A stretch of 64,000 nt of DNA from Clostridium sp. (GCA_022010095.1 CP091739.1:1116001-1180000); one strand, 5' to 3'. Counted from the first letter of the stretch, positions 1-11,118 are shown. Made by a program: numbers and translations. Notes: generated by a model not told the origin, from the sequence alone.

Positions 1-440
1 GAAGCAAAAAGAAAGCTGAAATCGATAACATTAGTTGTGGATTATTACAATTAGTTCCGCTTTGATGAAGAAGTAGTAAGTAAGGCTAAAAAAATATATG
101 TTGACAAAAAAATATTAAGAAAAAAATTGAACGTGAAGAAGAAATTGAATATATATAAAAGTAATTACAAATTATTAGACTTTAGTATTGAAAAATGATG
201 ATGTGATAATGTTTGATAACAATGAATATAAATACAAGACAATAGAATTGTTTATGAATTAATAAAAAAATTACAAAGTAGATAAATCTAATTTTTAAAA
301 AAAGAATAATTAAGTATTGTGAAAAAGATAGATGAACCAAATTAATCTAAAAATGGATTTAGACCAAGTCAAAAAAATATAGATTTAAACCATTGAAAAG
401 TGATATTTGGTTGTGATATTATAATAAAATATAAAATTAT
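1..440. other. No intact gene; degraded or indel-broken coding debris
   Basis: No frame stays open for long. Lysine-rich fragments appear on the plus strand, interrupted by stops next to A-runs. It may be the 3' part of a gene that begins left of the window, but I cannot assign a product. Confidence 0.3.
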
Positions 441-467
441 AAAAAGGAAAACAGGGTGGTTAAAAAA

Positions 468-1177
468 ATGGAAACTATAGTAGGAAACAAAGCAGTAAAT
501 AATATAATTAATACAATTGAAAAAAACACATCCAATGAAAAAGCCAAGAATTGATGTAGATGAGGAACCTTTAAAATTACCAGAAATGGAAATTATACTG
601 AGAATATTTACTGAAGGAAATAAGCTAACAGCAGTTACAATTTTAGACTGGAAATGGAGTTTATAAAAAAAGGAATACCTGAAAGTAAACAAATTATAGA
701 TGAATTTATAAGTGAAACAGATTTATCAAATTTAATAAACTATATTCTAAAAACATTATCCATATATAGACAGCTTTAGTAATAGTACTAATTCAATAAG
801 ATTAGGATTTGCTTTTTTTCACTAGACGAGAATTTATTTAGTGAAGAAGATTTAAGTATAAATCGTATAGTTTTTGAATATTGAAACATTTGACACAAAT
901 TTAGCCCATCAAATGAGAGAATACTTAAAATTCATAATTATTAATTATAGAGAACAATTAGCGACAACAATGTGGTATGAAACAGAATATAAAAAAATAC
1001 TATACTGAATGGAAACAAAAATGTATAGATGGCATGAGTAGAGAAGATATAATTGATTTTTTTAAACACTTTACCAACAGAAAGTTTAAAAAAATATTAT
1101 TATCATCAATCGCAAATGAAAGATTTATTGAAATTCTTAAAGAGCAAGAGAAGAAATCAAAAAAAGTCAAAGCATGA
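468..1177 (+). CDS. Hypothetical protein, frameshifted
   Basis: The reading begins at an ATG (METIVGNKAVNN...) after a weak purine stretch and can be followed through several frame changes to ...EQEKKSKKVKA and a TGA. Reconstructed length is about 235 residues. It is charged and helical, with no signal peptide or membrane segment and no motif I recognise. The last 66 residues are open in one frame. The breaks lie at A/T runs, so one gene is more likely than several. A strong terminator follows. Function unknown. Confidence 0.5.
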
Positions 1178-1247
1178 AATTATTAAAACAAGAAGACAAT
1201 AAAAAGAACTGAAAATGTAAAAAAATATCTAATAATTAACGTAAATA

Positions 1248-1283
1248 AAAAGAGTAACACATCTATAAAGTTACTCTTTTGTG
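1248..1283 (+). terminator. Rho-independent terminator
   Basis: Inverted repeat AAAAGAGTAAC / GTTACTCTTTT with an 11-base loop, ending in T's. It ends the upstream hypothetical gene and separates it from the EF-Tu-like gene. Confidence 0.85.
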
Positions 1284-1308
1284 TTATACTATTTTTAGGT
1301 GAGTAGAT

Positions 1309-2062
1309 ATGGAAGATGAAAAAAAATCAAAAATAATAGGAATAGCAGTAATTGTTATAATTATAGTTGGTATAGGTACTATGCTTTTAATATCAAAGAA
1401 TATGCATAAACAAAATAATAACAAAACTACATCAACGTCAACGACTACATCAACAACTAAGAAGGCAGAAACAACTACTAAAAAGACAGAAGATACAAGT
1501 TCGTTTAGAATGGTAATTGAGGATATATTTACTGTATCAAATGGAATAACTATTGATGGAAAAATAAGCCAAGGTACAATACATAAAGGGAGATAAAATA
1601 GAAATTCTTGGCGACAATAAAGTGATAACAGCAGTAGCCAATAAAATATATATATTAAAGAAAGAAGTAGATTCAGCTACAAAAGATGACTATATCAGCA
1701 TACATATAAAAGATGTTAACAAAAGTCAAGTATCAAGAGGTCAAACTATCGCAAGTCCAAACACAATTAAAGCAGTAAGTAAATTTAAAGCGACAATATA
1801 TATAAATACATTAAAAAGAAGGTGGAAAAAGATACACCAATATTTAACAATTATAATTCTTTTATTCGTTTTTCAAAATAGAATCATATACAGGAAATAT
1901 TATATTAAATAATGATGCTGATGTAATTAATCCAGGAGAAACAAAAAGATGTAACAATTGAATTAGATACAACAGTTGCAATGGAAAAAAATACAACATT
2001 TAGTATTAGAGAAAAATGGTAGAGACATAGGAACAGGTACAGTAACAGAATTAATTAAATAG
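1309..2062 (+). CDS. Membrane-anchored protein with EF-Tu domains II and III, no GTPase domain
   Basis: About 250 residues after frame correction. A charged N-terminus (MEDEKKSK) is followed by one hydrophobic helix (residues ~8-30), then a Thr/Ser/Lys linker (~37-65). The rest aligns with elongation factor Tu: EDIFTVSNGITIDGKISQGT matches EF-Tu [20 protein letters not shown], and the segment around SRGQTIASPNTIKAVSKFKA matches [20 protein letters not shown]. The domain III pattern EGGKDTPIFNNY and the ending FSIREKNGRDIG...TVTELIK correspond to FxIREGGRTVG...VTxIIK. The G domain (G1-G4 motifs) is absent, so it cannot act as a translation GTPase. The topology predicts domains II/III outside the cell. 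It sits 7 bp before the UgtP-like gene and is probably cotranscribed. Frame breaks occur near 1587, 1820 and 1950. Confidence 0.82.
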
Positions 2063-2069
2063 GAGAAAA

Positions 2070-3182
2070 ATGAAAATATTATTACTATCATGTAGTACAG
2101 GAGGAGGACATAATTCTTGTGCTAGATATATTGAGGAAGAACTAAAAGAAAACAATATCAAATGCGAATTTAAAGATTTCTATGACATAGTAAATGAAAA
2201 AGCAAAAGATCTATCAGAAAAGATATATTTAAAAATCACTAGGTAATGAAGGAAAAAAATATTTAAGAACATCTATAAGATGGGAGAATTATATAGTAAA
2301 AACAGGAATAAAAAAAGTCCAGTATATCTAATAAATAAATTACATAAAAAAAGAAACTATATAATTATATAAAGAACAATAATATTGATTTAGTTATTGC
2401 AACACATTTATTCCCAGCACTTGCATTAACAGCAATAAATAAAGATAAAGATTATGAAAATATTCATTTTTCTTTTTGTAGCAACAGACTACGAACCATG
2501 TCCATTTATGGAAGAAGCAAAAGCCAGATTACTTTATCACAAATAGTGAATTAGTAGAAAGATTTAATAAAAAAAGAAAATATCTACTGACAAGTTATTA
2601 ACAACTGGAATTCCTGTATCTACAAGATTTATAAAAGACTGCTAAAAAAACATAAGAAAAAGAGTTAAATATTAACAATGAAAAATGTTATTCTTATTAT
2701 GCTTGGAAGTATGGGATTTGGAAGTATAGATACAGTTATTCACGAATTATTAACAGAAAAAGAACACTAAAATCATAGTAATATGTGGTACTAACAAAAG
2801 AATTATATAAAAAGACTTGATGATATAAATAATAATAACTTAATAGTTTTAGGATTCGTAAACAATATAAATGATTTATTATATTCAAGTGATATTGTAT
2901 TATCAAAACCAGGAGGATTATCATCTACTGAAATAGCCAGTATGAGAAAGCCTTTATTACATATATTTCCAATACCAGGAATAGAAACATATAATACAAA
3001 AATTCTTCAATAAAAGAAATATGAATATGATATGTAATAACAAAGAAGATATAATAAGTAATTGTAAATATTTATTAAATAATAAAGATAAGCAAAAAAA
3101 GAAATAATTAGTAATCAAGAAAAAAATATAAATGAAAATTCTGCAAAAAGATTTAGTAACATTTATAAAAAAAATATATTAA
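2070..3182 (+). CDS. UgtP/MGDG-synthase-like processive diacylglycerol glycosyltransferase, frameshifted
   Basis: Glycosyltransferase family 28 of the monogalactosyldiacylglycerol synthase/UgtP group. It transfers sugar from UDP-sugar to diacylglycerol on the inner membrane face, making glycolipid membrane lipids or a lipoteichoic acid anchor. Visible features: N-terminal KILLLSCSTGGGHNSCA (the GGGH signature), IDLVIATHLFPALAL, FVATDYEPCPF, TTGIPVS, and the C-terminal donor-site segment NINDLLYSSDIVLSKPGG followed by STEIASMRKPLL. About 365 residues after repair, the usual length. Start ATG follows AGGAG. Many frame breaks at A-runs. Ends in an intergenic terminator shared with the convergent gene. 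Confidence 0.85.
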
Positions 3183-3220
3183 AAAGACCTATAAAAAAAT
3201 TAAATTATAGATCTTTTTTT
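3182..3220. terminator. Bidirectional terminator between convergent genes
   Basis: Arms AAAAGACCTATAA and TTATAGATCTTTT with A's on one side and T's on the other. It serves both the UgtP-like gene and the opposing nucleotidyltransferase gene. Confidence 0.75.
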
Positions 3221-4140
3221 AATTGCTTAAATTTATATTTTTATTTCCATAAATTTTTTTAGGATAAACACCATCATTAATAAGTCTATTTATTTCGCCT
3301 CTAATTAAATTTAAATCATCTTTATAAGTAATTCCATACCATATAGAAGTTGTATTGATAACACTAACATTAATAAGTTTCTTTTTTATGTACTTATTTA
3401 TTTCGATAGGAACAAGATATTCATTAGTAGCATCTATATTATTTAGAAATTCTTTAAAAATTATCTTCAAGTAAATCAAATATTTTTAGGAGTGAAACCA
3501 AACATATTCATAGAAATAATAGTATTTTTTTATCTACATGTATTTCATTATTTCCTAAAAGAGTTTTAGCAAACAACTTATCACCATCCCTACTAATGAT
3601 ACTTTCATCTAGACTTACTAAATAATTATTTTTTTAATATTACATATACCTCTTTTAACAGAACCATTATCAGTAATTGTTTCAAGAATATTATAACCAA
3701 TAACAGCAAACTCATTATTTATTTTATTATTTTTTATAAAATTACTTATTTTTAAAATATGCATCTCTGCCATAAAAATCATCAGCATTAATAATAGCGA
3801 AATTTTCATTAATCACATTTTTACAGCAAAGAACAGCATGAGCAGTGCCTAGTGGTTTAGTTCTATCTTTTAGGAATACTAACTGGTAGATTATCATTAT
3901 TTTTGAAAAATATATTCAACTTCAATGTGATTTTTTTAATTCTTTTTACCAACTGTACTTTTGAATATTTCATAATATTCTTCTTTTTATAATAAAAAAA
4001 CTACCTTTTGTAAAGCCAGCCTGAATAGCATCATAAATAGAATAATCAATAATAAATTCACCATTTGGACCGACACTTTCAATTTGTTTAAGCCCTCCAT
4101 ATCTGCTTCCCATACCTGCAGCCATAATTACTAATGTCAT
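3219..4140 (-). CDS. Sugar nucleotidyltransferase (NTP_transferase family), frameshifted
   Basis: Minus-strand gene starting MTLVIMAAGMGSRYGGLKQI behind GAGGTGAGAT. AAGMGSRYGGLKQ is the nucleotide-binding loop of the nucleotidyltransferase/NDP-sugar pyrophosphorylase fold. INADDFYG carries the metal-binding Asp residues. The middle (NEFAVIGYNILETITDNGSVKRG) and the last 86 residues (...IYGNKNINLSN) continue in different frames. About 305 residues after repair. The substrate sugar or alcohol cannot be read from sequence; related proteins activate sugars or choline for surface polymers, which suits the neighbouring glycolipid gene. Confidence 0.8.
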
Positions 4141-4364
4141 ATCTCACCTCTAATACATTTTTATCATATAAAAAAATAAAGTAGTACACTTTTTGACTCT
4201 GTTTTTGGTAATATTTACATATGCTTAGTATCCATTTAGATTTGTGTTACTATTAGAAGTTCTTACATTTATTATAAAAAAAGACCTGTACACTTTTCAA
4301 AAAAGTAAGTGAAAATAGAGTGAAATATAATATAATAAATGTTATAATTTTATCAGGAGGAAGT

Positions 4365-5492
4365 ATGGCAAATAGAGCACTAGATAACAAATGTCCTGCT
4401 TGTGGCGCACCAATTTTATATAAACCAAATTTAAAAAAATGGAAATGCGATTATTGTAAAAGCGAATTTACACTTGAAGAAATGAAAAAAATATAATAAT
4501 GCAAGTAGTGAAAAAAATAATAAAAAAAGAAGAAAAAAAACGATGTAAAAGATACAACTAAAAAAATACATCAAAAGATACAATAAAAAAAGAAAAATGA
4601 CAATACATCTTATGTTGAATATAATTGTAAGGATTGCGGAGCAAAAAAATAATCGCAGATGAACAAACAACAGCAACATTCTGTATTTATTGTGGAAATA
4701 CTGCAATATTAAAAGAAAAAAAACTATCAGGAAAAATTTGCTCCTGATTTAATAATTCCATTTAAAAATGAAAAAGAAAAAGCAATTGAATCATTTAAAA
4801 GTCTTAATAAAGGAAGACCACTCATGCCAGATTTCTTTAATGATGAAAAAAACATAGAAAAAATAAGAGGAGTATATATTCCATTTTGGCTATTTGACGT
4901 AAAAGTAAGCGGTGAATTAGATGCTACAAGCACGACAAGTACAAGCTGGACAGTTGGAAATACAGTATATACAAAAACTGATACATATAGACTTGAAAGA
5001 GAAGGTGAAATGGAATTTAATAAAATTCCTGTAGATGGTTCCACAAGATTCGATGATGATATAATGAATACAATTGAACCATTTAATTATGAAGACTTAG
5101 AAGAATATAATCATGCATATCTATCAGGCTTTTTAGCAGAAAAGTATGATGTAGAAGAAGAAAAAAGCTTTAATGATGCGACACTCAGAAGCCTAAATTC
5201 AACAAGAGATGAAATGAAAAGAGATATGGGCATGGGTATAAAATCAATAATAAACGACACATTAAAAGCAGAAAAATTATTAACAAAATATGCACTACTA
5301 CCTGTATGGATGATAAATGTAAAATATAAAGATAAATTTTATACATTCGCGATGAATGGTCAAACTGGAGAATTCGTAGGTAACATACCAGTAGATAAAA
5401 AGAAAGCACTTAAATATGGAATTCTAACATTTGTAATTACATTTGCATTAGTATTACTAATAAGTTATCTTTTTTTACATAGGAGGTCATAA
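4365..5492 (+). CDS. Double zinc-ribbon membrane protein, partner of TPM-domain protein
   Basis: About 370 residues. The N-terminal zinc ribbon is NKCPACGAPILY...WKCDYCKSEF (CxxC...CxxC). A Lys/Asn-rich spacer follows, then a second ribbon YNCKDCGAKI...FCIYCGN. A large conserved middle region (PFKNEKEKAIESFKSL; IRGVYIPFWLFDVKVSGELD) leads to a single C-terminal transmembrane helix (YGILTFVITFALVLLISYLF) and a basic tail. Similar proteins are often annotated TFIIB-type zinc-ribbon or RNA polymerase subunit P, but the C-terminal membrane helix argues for a membrane role. Good SD (AGGAGG) 6 bp before ATG. It is 3' adjacent to, and nearly overlaps, the TPM gene, so they likely form one operon. 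One frame break near 4490-4660. Confidence 0.75.
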
Positions 5493-6439
5493 ATGAAAAA
5501 GAATAATAAGAATAATAGTTTTTATCTTTATTATTAATTTTACCACTAAGTTTAAAAAGCAGAAGTAAATCTAAAAAGAAAGAACTGAATCAAACAATTA
5601 TGGTGTTAATAAAAAAATGGAAAAATTACAGAAAGCAATATCGACAATGTTAAAAAAATACAAAATATGTAGATTCAAGTGAAAAAAAATATGATTTTTT
5701 TCAAATGTACTTAATGAAGAAGAAAAAAATGAATTAAAGAGTTTAATTGATGATTATATTAATAAAACACAAATGGATATGGTAATTTTAACAGATAGTG
5801 TTCCATATACAAATGATAATACCAATGATACTTATGCTTCTGATTTCTATGATTATAATGATTTTTGGAATAAATTTCAAAAAAATTATAGTGGAGTAAT
5901 TTTTATTTAGAAATACATACGAGGAAAACCCTTATTTTAATGTATATACATTTGGTCAAGCGCAACTATACTATCCACAAAATAGGTGTGATTATGTTCT
6001 TGATGATATATATGAAGATTTAAAATCAAAAAACTATATTGATGGATTCACAAAATTCATAGATGAATTTAACACATATTATAATAAAGGAATTCCAAAA
6101 AGAATTAAAAAGATTACTATTTAGATGATATGGGTTACATTAAAAAAGGATATAAGTTACCATTACTAACAGCATTTATAGTAGCAACAATAGTAACAAT
6201 AATAGTTCTATCAATAATGGTTAAAAAGAATAAAATGGTTAAAAAAGAGACTATGGCAGGAGAATATCTAAATAACAATAGTATAAAATATACAAAAACG
6301 AAATAAAAGATTAATTTCTTCACATACGACACATTATACTAGAGTAGAGTCATCATCTAGTAGTGGCGGAGGAAGTTTCTCATCACGTAGTGGTTCATCA
6401 GGAGGTGGCCATGGTGGCGGAAGCGGAAGACATGGATAA
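5493..6439 (+). CDS. TPM-domain (YgcG-type) membrane protein, frameshifted
   Basis: Follows the zinc-ribbon gene with no gap. After repair it has a hydrophobic N-terminal segment, then a TPM domain: YDFSNVLNEEEKNELKSLI...TQMDMVILTDSV...NYSGVIFI. A transmembrane segment follows (LPLLTAFIVATIVTIIVLSI), and the tail is very Gly/Ser/His rich (SSSSSGGGGSFS...GGGHGGGSGRHG). The architecture (signal, TPM, TM, Gly-rich tail) is typical of the YgcG/TPM family, extracytoplasmic proteins of uncertain chemistry; some TPM domains act as phosphatases. Broken at several A/T runs. Confidence 0.8.
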
Positions 6440-6469
6440 AAACAAGTTTACAAGGCTTGTTTTTTTAAT
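6437..6469 (+). terminator. Rho-independent terminator
   Basis: AAACAAG / CTTGTTTTTTT hairpin directly behind the TPM gene stop codon. Confidence 0.8.
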
Positions 6470-6544
6470 TTGAAGTTTTAATTGATTTTTATCAGTAAAA
6501 AAATTGATACAATATAAAAGCAATTTGTGAAAGGAAATAAAAAA

Positions 6545-7326
6545 ATGAAAAAAATTAATAATGAAGAAAATAATTATGTAGAAAAAAAGGTAGAAAAATC
6601 ATTTGAAATAGTAAAAAAACTGAAGTATCTAAAATATATGATGACGCTACCAGTGATAAAGAATTTTCTAAAAGCTTTTTTTAATAGAATTACTTAATAA
6701 AAAAATGAAAAAAATTAAGTTATGAACTTGCTAATGGATTAATGCTTATAGAAATGGATATGGAAAAAAACTTTAACAAAAAAAATAGAGAAAAAGATAA
6801 GAAAAATATAGAATTTTTTTATTAATGCTTTAGGAATAACTTCAATGTTAATAGGAATAATAAACGGATATATTGGTTTAATAGCATGTATGGCATATGC
6901 AGGAATTATTTGTATAACAGCAAAGAAAAAGAAACGAATTATTAGAAGAATCTAAAAAAATAAAATAAAAAGAAACCAAACAATTAGTATCAGAAATAAA
7001 TCCAATAAATAACAATATTGCAAATAATAATATGTTAATAACGAGAAAGTTAAATACATTAAATGATAAAGAAGCAGAGCAAAGAAAACAAGAACCTGCA
7101 AAGGTAAGCAAAGTAGAATTAGCAAACAATATCATACAAGAATATTTTGAAACAGGGGTATTACCTGAATTTGATAAAAAAATATAAAACAAACAATAAT
7201 ATCAATTTTTAAAAAAATGATTTGGACAGTGACGAAAATGATATAGAAAAAGTTACTTGAAGAAGCACGCAAAAAAAGTTAGTTTTTGAAGTTGATAAAA
7301 AGTACAGTATTAGAATTATTCATTAA
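6545..7326 (+). CDS. Hypothetical membrane protein, first of a tandem paralogous pair
   Basis: Reconstructed ~255 residues. A charged N-terminal half precedes a hydrophobic hairpin (ITSMLIGIINGYIGLIAC...MAYAGIICI), a basic cytoplasmic stretch, and a conserved C-terminal block VSKVELANNIIQEYFETGVLPEFD ending LLEEARKK. The same block recurs in the next gene (SKVELANKVIQDFYETGIIPE...ILEESRKK), so the two arose by duplication. I do not recognise the family. Start ATG after GAAAGGAAA. Frames change repeatedly at A-runs. Confidence 0.5.
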
Positions 7327-7346
7327 AGAAGGAAATAAGGTTAAAA

Positions 7347-8106
7347 ATGGAAAAACAAACAATTAACAAAACAAATATTGAAAAAGCAAGTGATATATCA
7401 TCTTCAGCAACTAAAATCTATATGGATATAACAGATATAAAAAGAATTTTTCAAAATCATACTTAGAAGAATTATTAAAAAGGAAAATGAAGCATTAAAA
7501 GGTTGTTTAAACAAATTATTAGATGACAACATGCACGAATTAGAAAAAAATTAACAAAAATCAAGTGCAACAAAAGATATCAAAAGAATGATAAAAAAAT
7601 GGCAATAATAATGTTAGCCAGTTTAACATTGATTTCAGTCGCACCAACAATTGGATTATTTACAACACCAATTTATATGATATATGTAATAAAATCATAT
7701 AAATCATCAAAAAGAAAATTTAATTGAATATAAAAAGAGTTAAAGAGATTAGACAAGTTAATGATAAATCGCAAGGTATAAAAAAATAATTTAGATAATA
7801 ATGAATTATTTATTAGAAGAGAATTAAAGAAATTTGAAACTAAAGAACTACCAGAAACAAAAATCACATGAAGCAAGCAAAGTAGAACTTGCTAATAAAG
7901 TAATTCAAGATTTTTATGAAACTGGCATTATTCCTGAAATTAGTGACGAATTAAAAAGAAACGATAATCGCATTGTTAAAAAAAATAGTGTAGAGTGCAA
8001 AAGAAATTAACATTATAACAATACTTGAAGAATCACGTAAAAAAAAGTAAATTATGAAGATTCTAAAAGTGCAAAACTAGAACTAAACAAGAATGGTAAG
8101 AATTAA
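7347..8106 (+). CDS. Hypothetical membrane protein, second of the tandem pair
   Basis: Begins MEKQTINKTNIEKASDISSS. A helical region is followed by two hydrophobic segments (MLASLTLISVAPTIGLF and TTPIYMIYVI) and the paralogous C-terminal block EASKVELANKVIQDFYETGI with ITIITILEESRKK. Some 20 bp separate it from its paralogue, so they are cotranscribed. Function unknown. Several frame changes at A-runs. Followed by a strong terminator. Confidence 0.5.
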
Positions 8107-8122
8107 TTTCTTATCATTTTTA
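8092..8122 (+). terminator. Rho-independent terminator
   Basis: AATGGTAAGAA / TTCTTATCATT stem with short loop and trailing T's, overlapping the last codons of the upstream gene. Confidence 0.8.
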
Positions 8123-8183
8123 TATTATATTATATTTCTTTATATACACTACTAATCATGTTATAATCATATTGGAGATTAAT

Positions 8184-8987
8184 ATGAATAAGGAAGATTA
8201 TATTAAAATTGTAAATGAAAAAAATTGCAAGATAATTCTAAAAAAATAATGCTTGATCAAATAGAGAGATACTATGAAGCAAAAAAAGAATACAAAATAA
8301 TCAATAATTACAAGATAGGAGAAAAAGTATTATTAAAAAAAGGTACATTACTTCATGGAACATATAAAAAAATATAGAAGGTCTAAGAGAGATAATAAAA
8401 AAATGGACTAATATCAAGTTGGTTCATAAATGCAAGAACTTCTAAATATCCAAGCTCAGTTGGGGTATGGAATTTAAAACAAGATTATTTATTAAAAGAC
8501 TATATTGACTTTTATTCTGGGGGAACAATTCTTTATAGTGGAATATTTGAAAATAATATTGACACAGGATGTAATAAAACAGCTATTATTCCTTATAGTA
8601 ATATGAATAACATTATAAATGAAATTACAAAAAAATAGATTGTCATAAATGGAATATAGAACAAACAAAAGAAGCAAGATTTATGCCCAGTTTAGTTCAA
8701 GATAGAGTACAAATTGGAATAATTTTTTTAATGGAGAAAATGATTATATTCATGAATTATTAAAAGGAGATATCTTATCAAATAATATAAGTGATATAGA
8801 TGTAAAAAGATTTTTGTGAATCCAATCTATTATGAAACTTTTATCAAAGACAGAAAAACGTAAGAATGACTTATTTACTGATCGTGAAAGTGCAATACTC
8901 TTTGGAATACCATCTAATTTTTATAGAAGGTATATTAGTTGGAAGAAAATATGAAAAAAAGATATAGAAATTTTTAAAAAGAAATAA
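8184..8987 (+). CDS. Hypothetical cytosolic protein, ART-like N-terminus possible
   Basis: About 265 residues after repair, starting MNKEDYIKIVNEKN behind TTGGAGATTAAT. It contains VLLKKGTLLHGTYKNIEGLR and EIIKNGLISSWF. An HGT step followed by a loop to NGLIS resembles the first strand of ADP-ribosyltransferase-like folds, but no catalytic Glu can be placed with confidence. Later blocks: YPSSVGVWNLKQDY, LYSGIFENN, PSLVQDRVQIGIIFNGEN, RESAILFGIPSNFIEGILVG. No membrane segment. Family unknown; the ART suggestion is inference only. Confidence 0.5.
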
Positions 8988-9040
8988 AAAGAGATACTAC
9001 CAGACGCGTACATATGTAATTTAGAGGGAGTAATTATCTA

Positions 9041-9070
9041 TTGACATTTTTTTATCAAAGAATATATAAT
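9041..9070 (+). promoter_or_regulatory. Sigma-A type promoter
   Basis: TTGACA at 9041-9046 and TATAAT at 9065-9070 with an 18-base spacer. The start codon at 9092 is 22 bp further on, preceded by GAGGA. Confidence 0.8.
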
Positions 9071-9091
9071 ATATCTTGAAATGAGGAAATT

Positions 9092-9619
9092 ATGACAAAG
9101 TATGTAAATATTTATTTATCAAATAATATTCATGGGTCAACATCAAATGGACATAATAGCAGTGTTTTTCATGATTGTGTTTATATCAAAAAAACAGAGA
9201 AAAAAACTGACAAAGTATTATTTTGGTCATACGACTATGATCAAGAAGTAAAAGGTTTAACAGATGTACCAATAATTTGTGAACGTTTGTCAAGTAGTGA
9301 AGTAAAAGACATTATAACAGGAGAAATAATAACATCATTTGGTGAATATACAGATGAAGAAAGATGCATAAACCAAATGTTTTTAACTTATAAGCATTCA
9401 AATGAATTAAGTGTATCAGAAATTGCAGAAATAATAAGAAAATATTTTGATGGACCATATAAAAAAGAAAATATTGATAGATATAGACAAATGATGGAGG
9501 ATGTAAGAATAGAAAGTGCTAACAATACTTATAGTAGAATTGCAAATGCAAGACAACAACATCAAGAAACAGAGCACGATGAAGAATATGTTAGGCGCTT
9601 TATAAATAATTTACGTTAA
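9092..9619 (+). CDS. Hypothetical cytosolic protein (175 aa)
   Basis: Intact frame with its own promoter, SD (GAGGA) and terminator, so a real monocistronic gene. Hydrophilic, beginning MTKYVNIYLSNNIHGSTSNG. The middle is mixed alpha/beta (KVLFWSYDYDQEVKGLTDVP) and the C-terminus is charged and helical (YRQMMEDVRIESAN...DEEYVRRFINNLR). No signal peptide or recognised motif. Confidence 0.75.
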   Translation: MTKYVNIYLSNNIHGSTSNGHNSSVFHDCVYIKKTEKKTDKVLFWSYDYDQEVKGLTDVPIICERLSSSEVKDIITGEIITSFGEYTDEERCINQMFLTYKHSNELSVSEIAEIIRKYFDGPYKKENIDRYRQMMEDVRIESANNTYSRIANARQQHQETEHDEEYVRRFINNLR

Positions 9620-9625
9620 CTATAC

Positions 9626-9660
9626 AAAAAGTAATAGATATTAGAATTTATTACTTTTTA
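9626..9660 (+). terminator. Rho-independent terminator
   Basis: AAAAAGTAATA / TATTACTTTTT perfect 11-bp stem. Confidence 0.85.
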
Positions 9661-9690
9661 TTATGATATAATTATCAATGGGAGATAAGA

Positions 9691-10155
9691 TTGAATAAAC
9701 ATTCGAAAATTATAATATTGATAATTTGTATGATAGTTGTAGGATATATATCATTTGATTATGGCCAAAAATACAAAAAAGATATTGTAGAAAATGATTA
9801 TGAATATATAGATGCTCTAAGTGGAATGTATGGCACGTGTGAAAATGATAGTTGCTATATACTTAATATATTTAAAGAAAACAATACATATGTATTTACT
9901 AGTGGTATATATGCTACTGACTTCGTAAATACAGGAAATATTACTAGAAGTATTAAAATTGATGATAAAAAATATTATTTAAATGTTTACTATCCAGCTA
10001 TACATGATGAAATGGAAGATACTGAAGAAACTAATAAAGATTATATTTTTAGAGCTTGTTAATAATGAACAAATAAAAAGTAAATAATTTATCTTACAAA
10101 AAAATAAATGGCGACATGGAAGAATTTTTTTGATAATGAAGGGTTTAGTCACTAG
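9691..10155 (+). CDS. Small membrane-anchored hypothetical protein, one 3' frameshift
   Basis: Starts with TTG behind GGGAGA (LNKHSKIIILIICMIVVGYISF), an N-terminal signal anchor. The extracytoplasmic part (YEYIDALSGMYGTCENDSCY...) has two closely spaced Cys. The open frame ends at 10062 (IFRAC), but a frame change at the TTTTTAGAG run gives ELVNNEQIK... and then NGDMEEFFDNEGFSH with TAG at 10153, just before the next gene's SD. I take the longer form as more likely. No recognised family. Confidence 0.6.
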
Positions 10156-10164
10156 GAGGAAAAT

Positions 10165-11118
10165 ATGAAAAATATTACAATAATAGGTGGAGGAGTTTTA
10201 GGATCACAAATAGCATTTCAAACAGCATATTGTGGATTTAATGTAACAGTATGGTTAAGAAGTCATGAAAGTGTTAACAGAACTAAAAGCAAAACTACTA
10301 GAATTGAAGAAAAAAATATACTGAAAAATATTAATTTAATGAATACTGATGAAGGAAAAATGTTTAACAATTGGTGTAATGGAATTTCAAATTATGATAA
10401 TTTTTAATTATAAAGAATGCATCAAACGTGTAGATGAAGCATATAAAAAAATATTAAATTTGAAATAGATCTAGGAATGTCTATTAAAAAAATGCAGATT
10501 TAGTTATTGAAGCAATGACGGAAGATTTTTAACATAAAAAGATTTATACTTAAAAAAATGTCATATTTACTTCCAAAAAAACAATTGTTGTTACCAATTC
10601 ATCAACTATGCTTCCAAGCAAGCTAGCAAAATACACAGGTAGACCTGAAATGTTTTTAGCACTTCATTTTGCTAATTCTATATGGAAAAATAATACAGCA
10701 GAAGTTATGAAACATAATGAAACAAACGACAAAAGCTTTAACGAAGTAATAAAATTTGCCAAAGAAATAAATATGGTAGCACTTCCAATAGCTAAAGAAA
10801 AATCTGGATACCTTTTAAATTCTATGTTAATACCATTTCTATTTTCAGGCTTAGATTTATTAGTAAATGGTATTTCAGATATTGAAACTATAGATAAGGC
10901 ATGGACACTTGGAACAGGAGCACCAAAGGGGCCTTTTCAAATACTTGACACAGTAGGGCTTAATACTGCACGCGAAATAGTACTTATGTATGTAAAAATA
11001 CCATCTTTTTTAGCACCATACAATTTTTAAAAAAATAGAAGCACTATTAAAAAAATATATTGAAAAAGGAAAACTTGGAATCGCTAGTGGAGAAGGCTTC
11101 TACAAATACAATAAATAA
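10165..11118 (+). CDS. 3-hydroxyacyl-CoA dehydrogenase family protein, frameshifted
   Basis: Oxidises 3-hydroxyacyl-CoA (for example 3-hydroxybutyryl-CoA) with NAD+. The N-terminal Rossmann motif ITIIGGGVLGSQIAFQTA (GxGxxG type) is clear. The middle holds ADLVIEAMTED and TNSSTMLPSKLAKYTGRPEM followed by LALHFANS, corresponding to the family's TNTSS...G..HFFNP with a His. The C-terminal domain has AKEKSGYLLNSMLIPFL, GTGAPKGPFQILDTVGL and EGFYKYNK. The family's usual HFFNP is HFANSIW here, so the exact substrate may differ. About 315 residues, normal length. AGGAGG precedes the ATG. Three frame breaks (near 10405, 10530, 11030). Confidence 0.85.
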
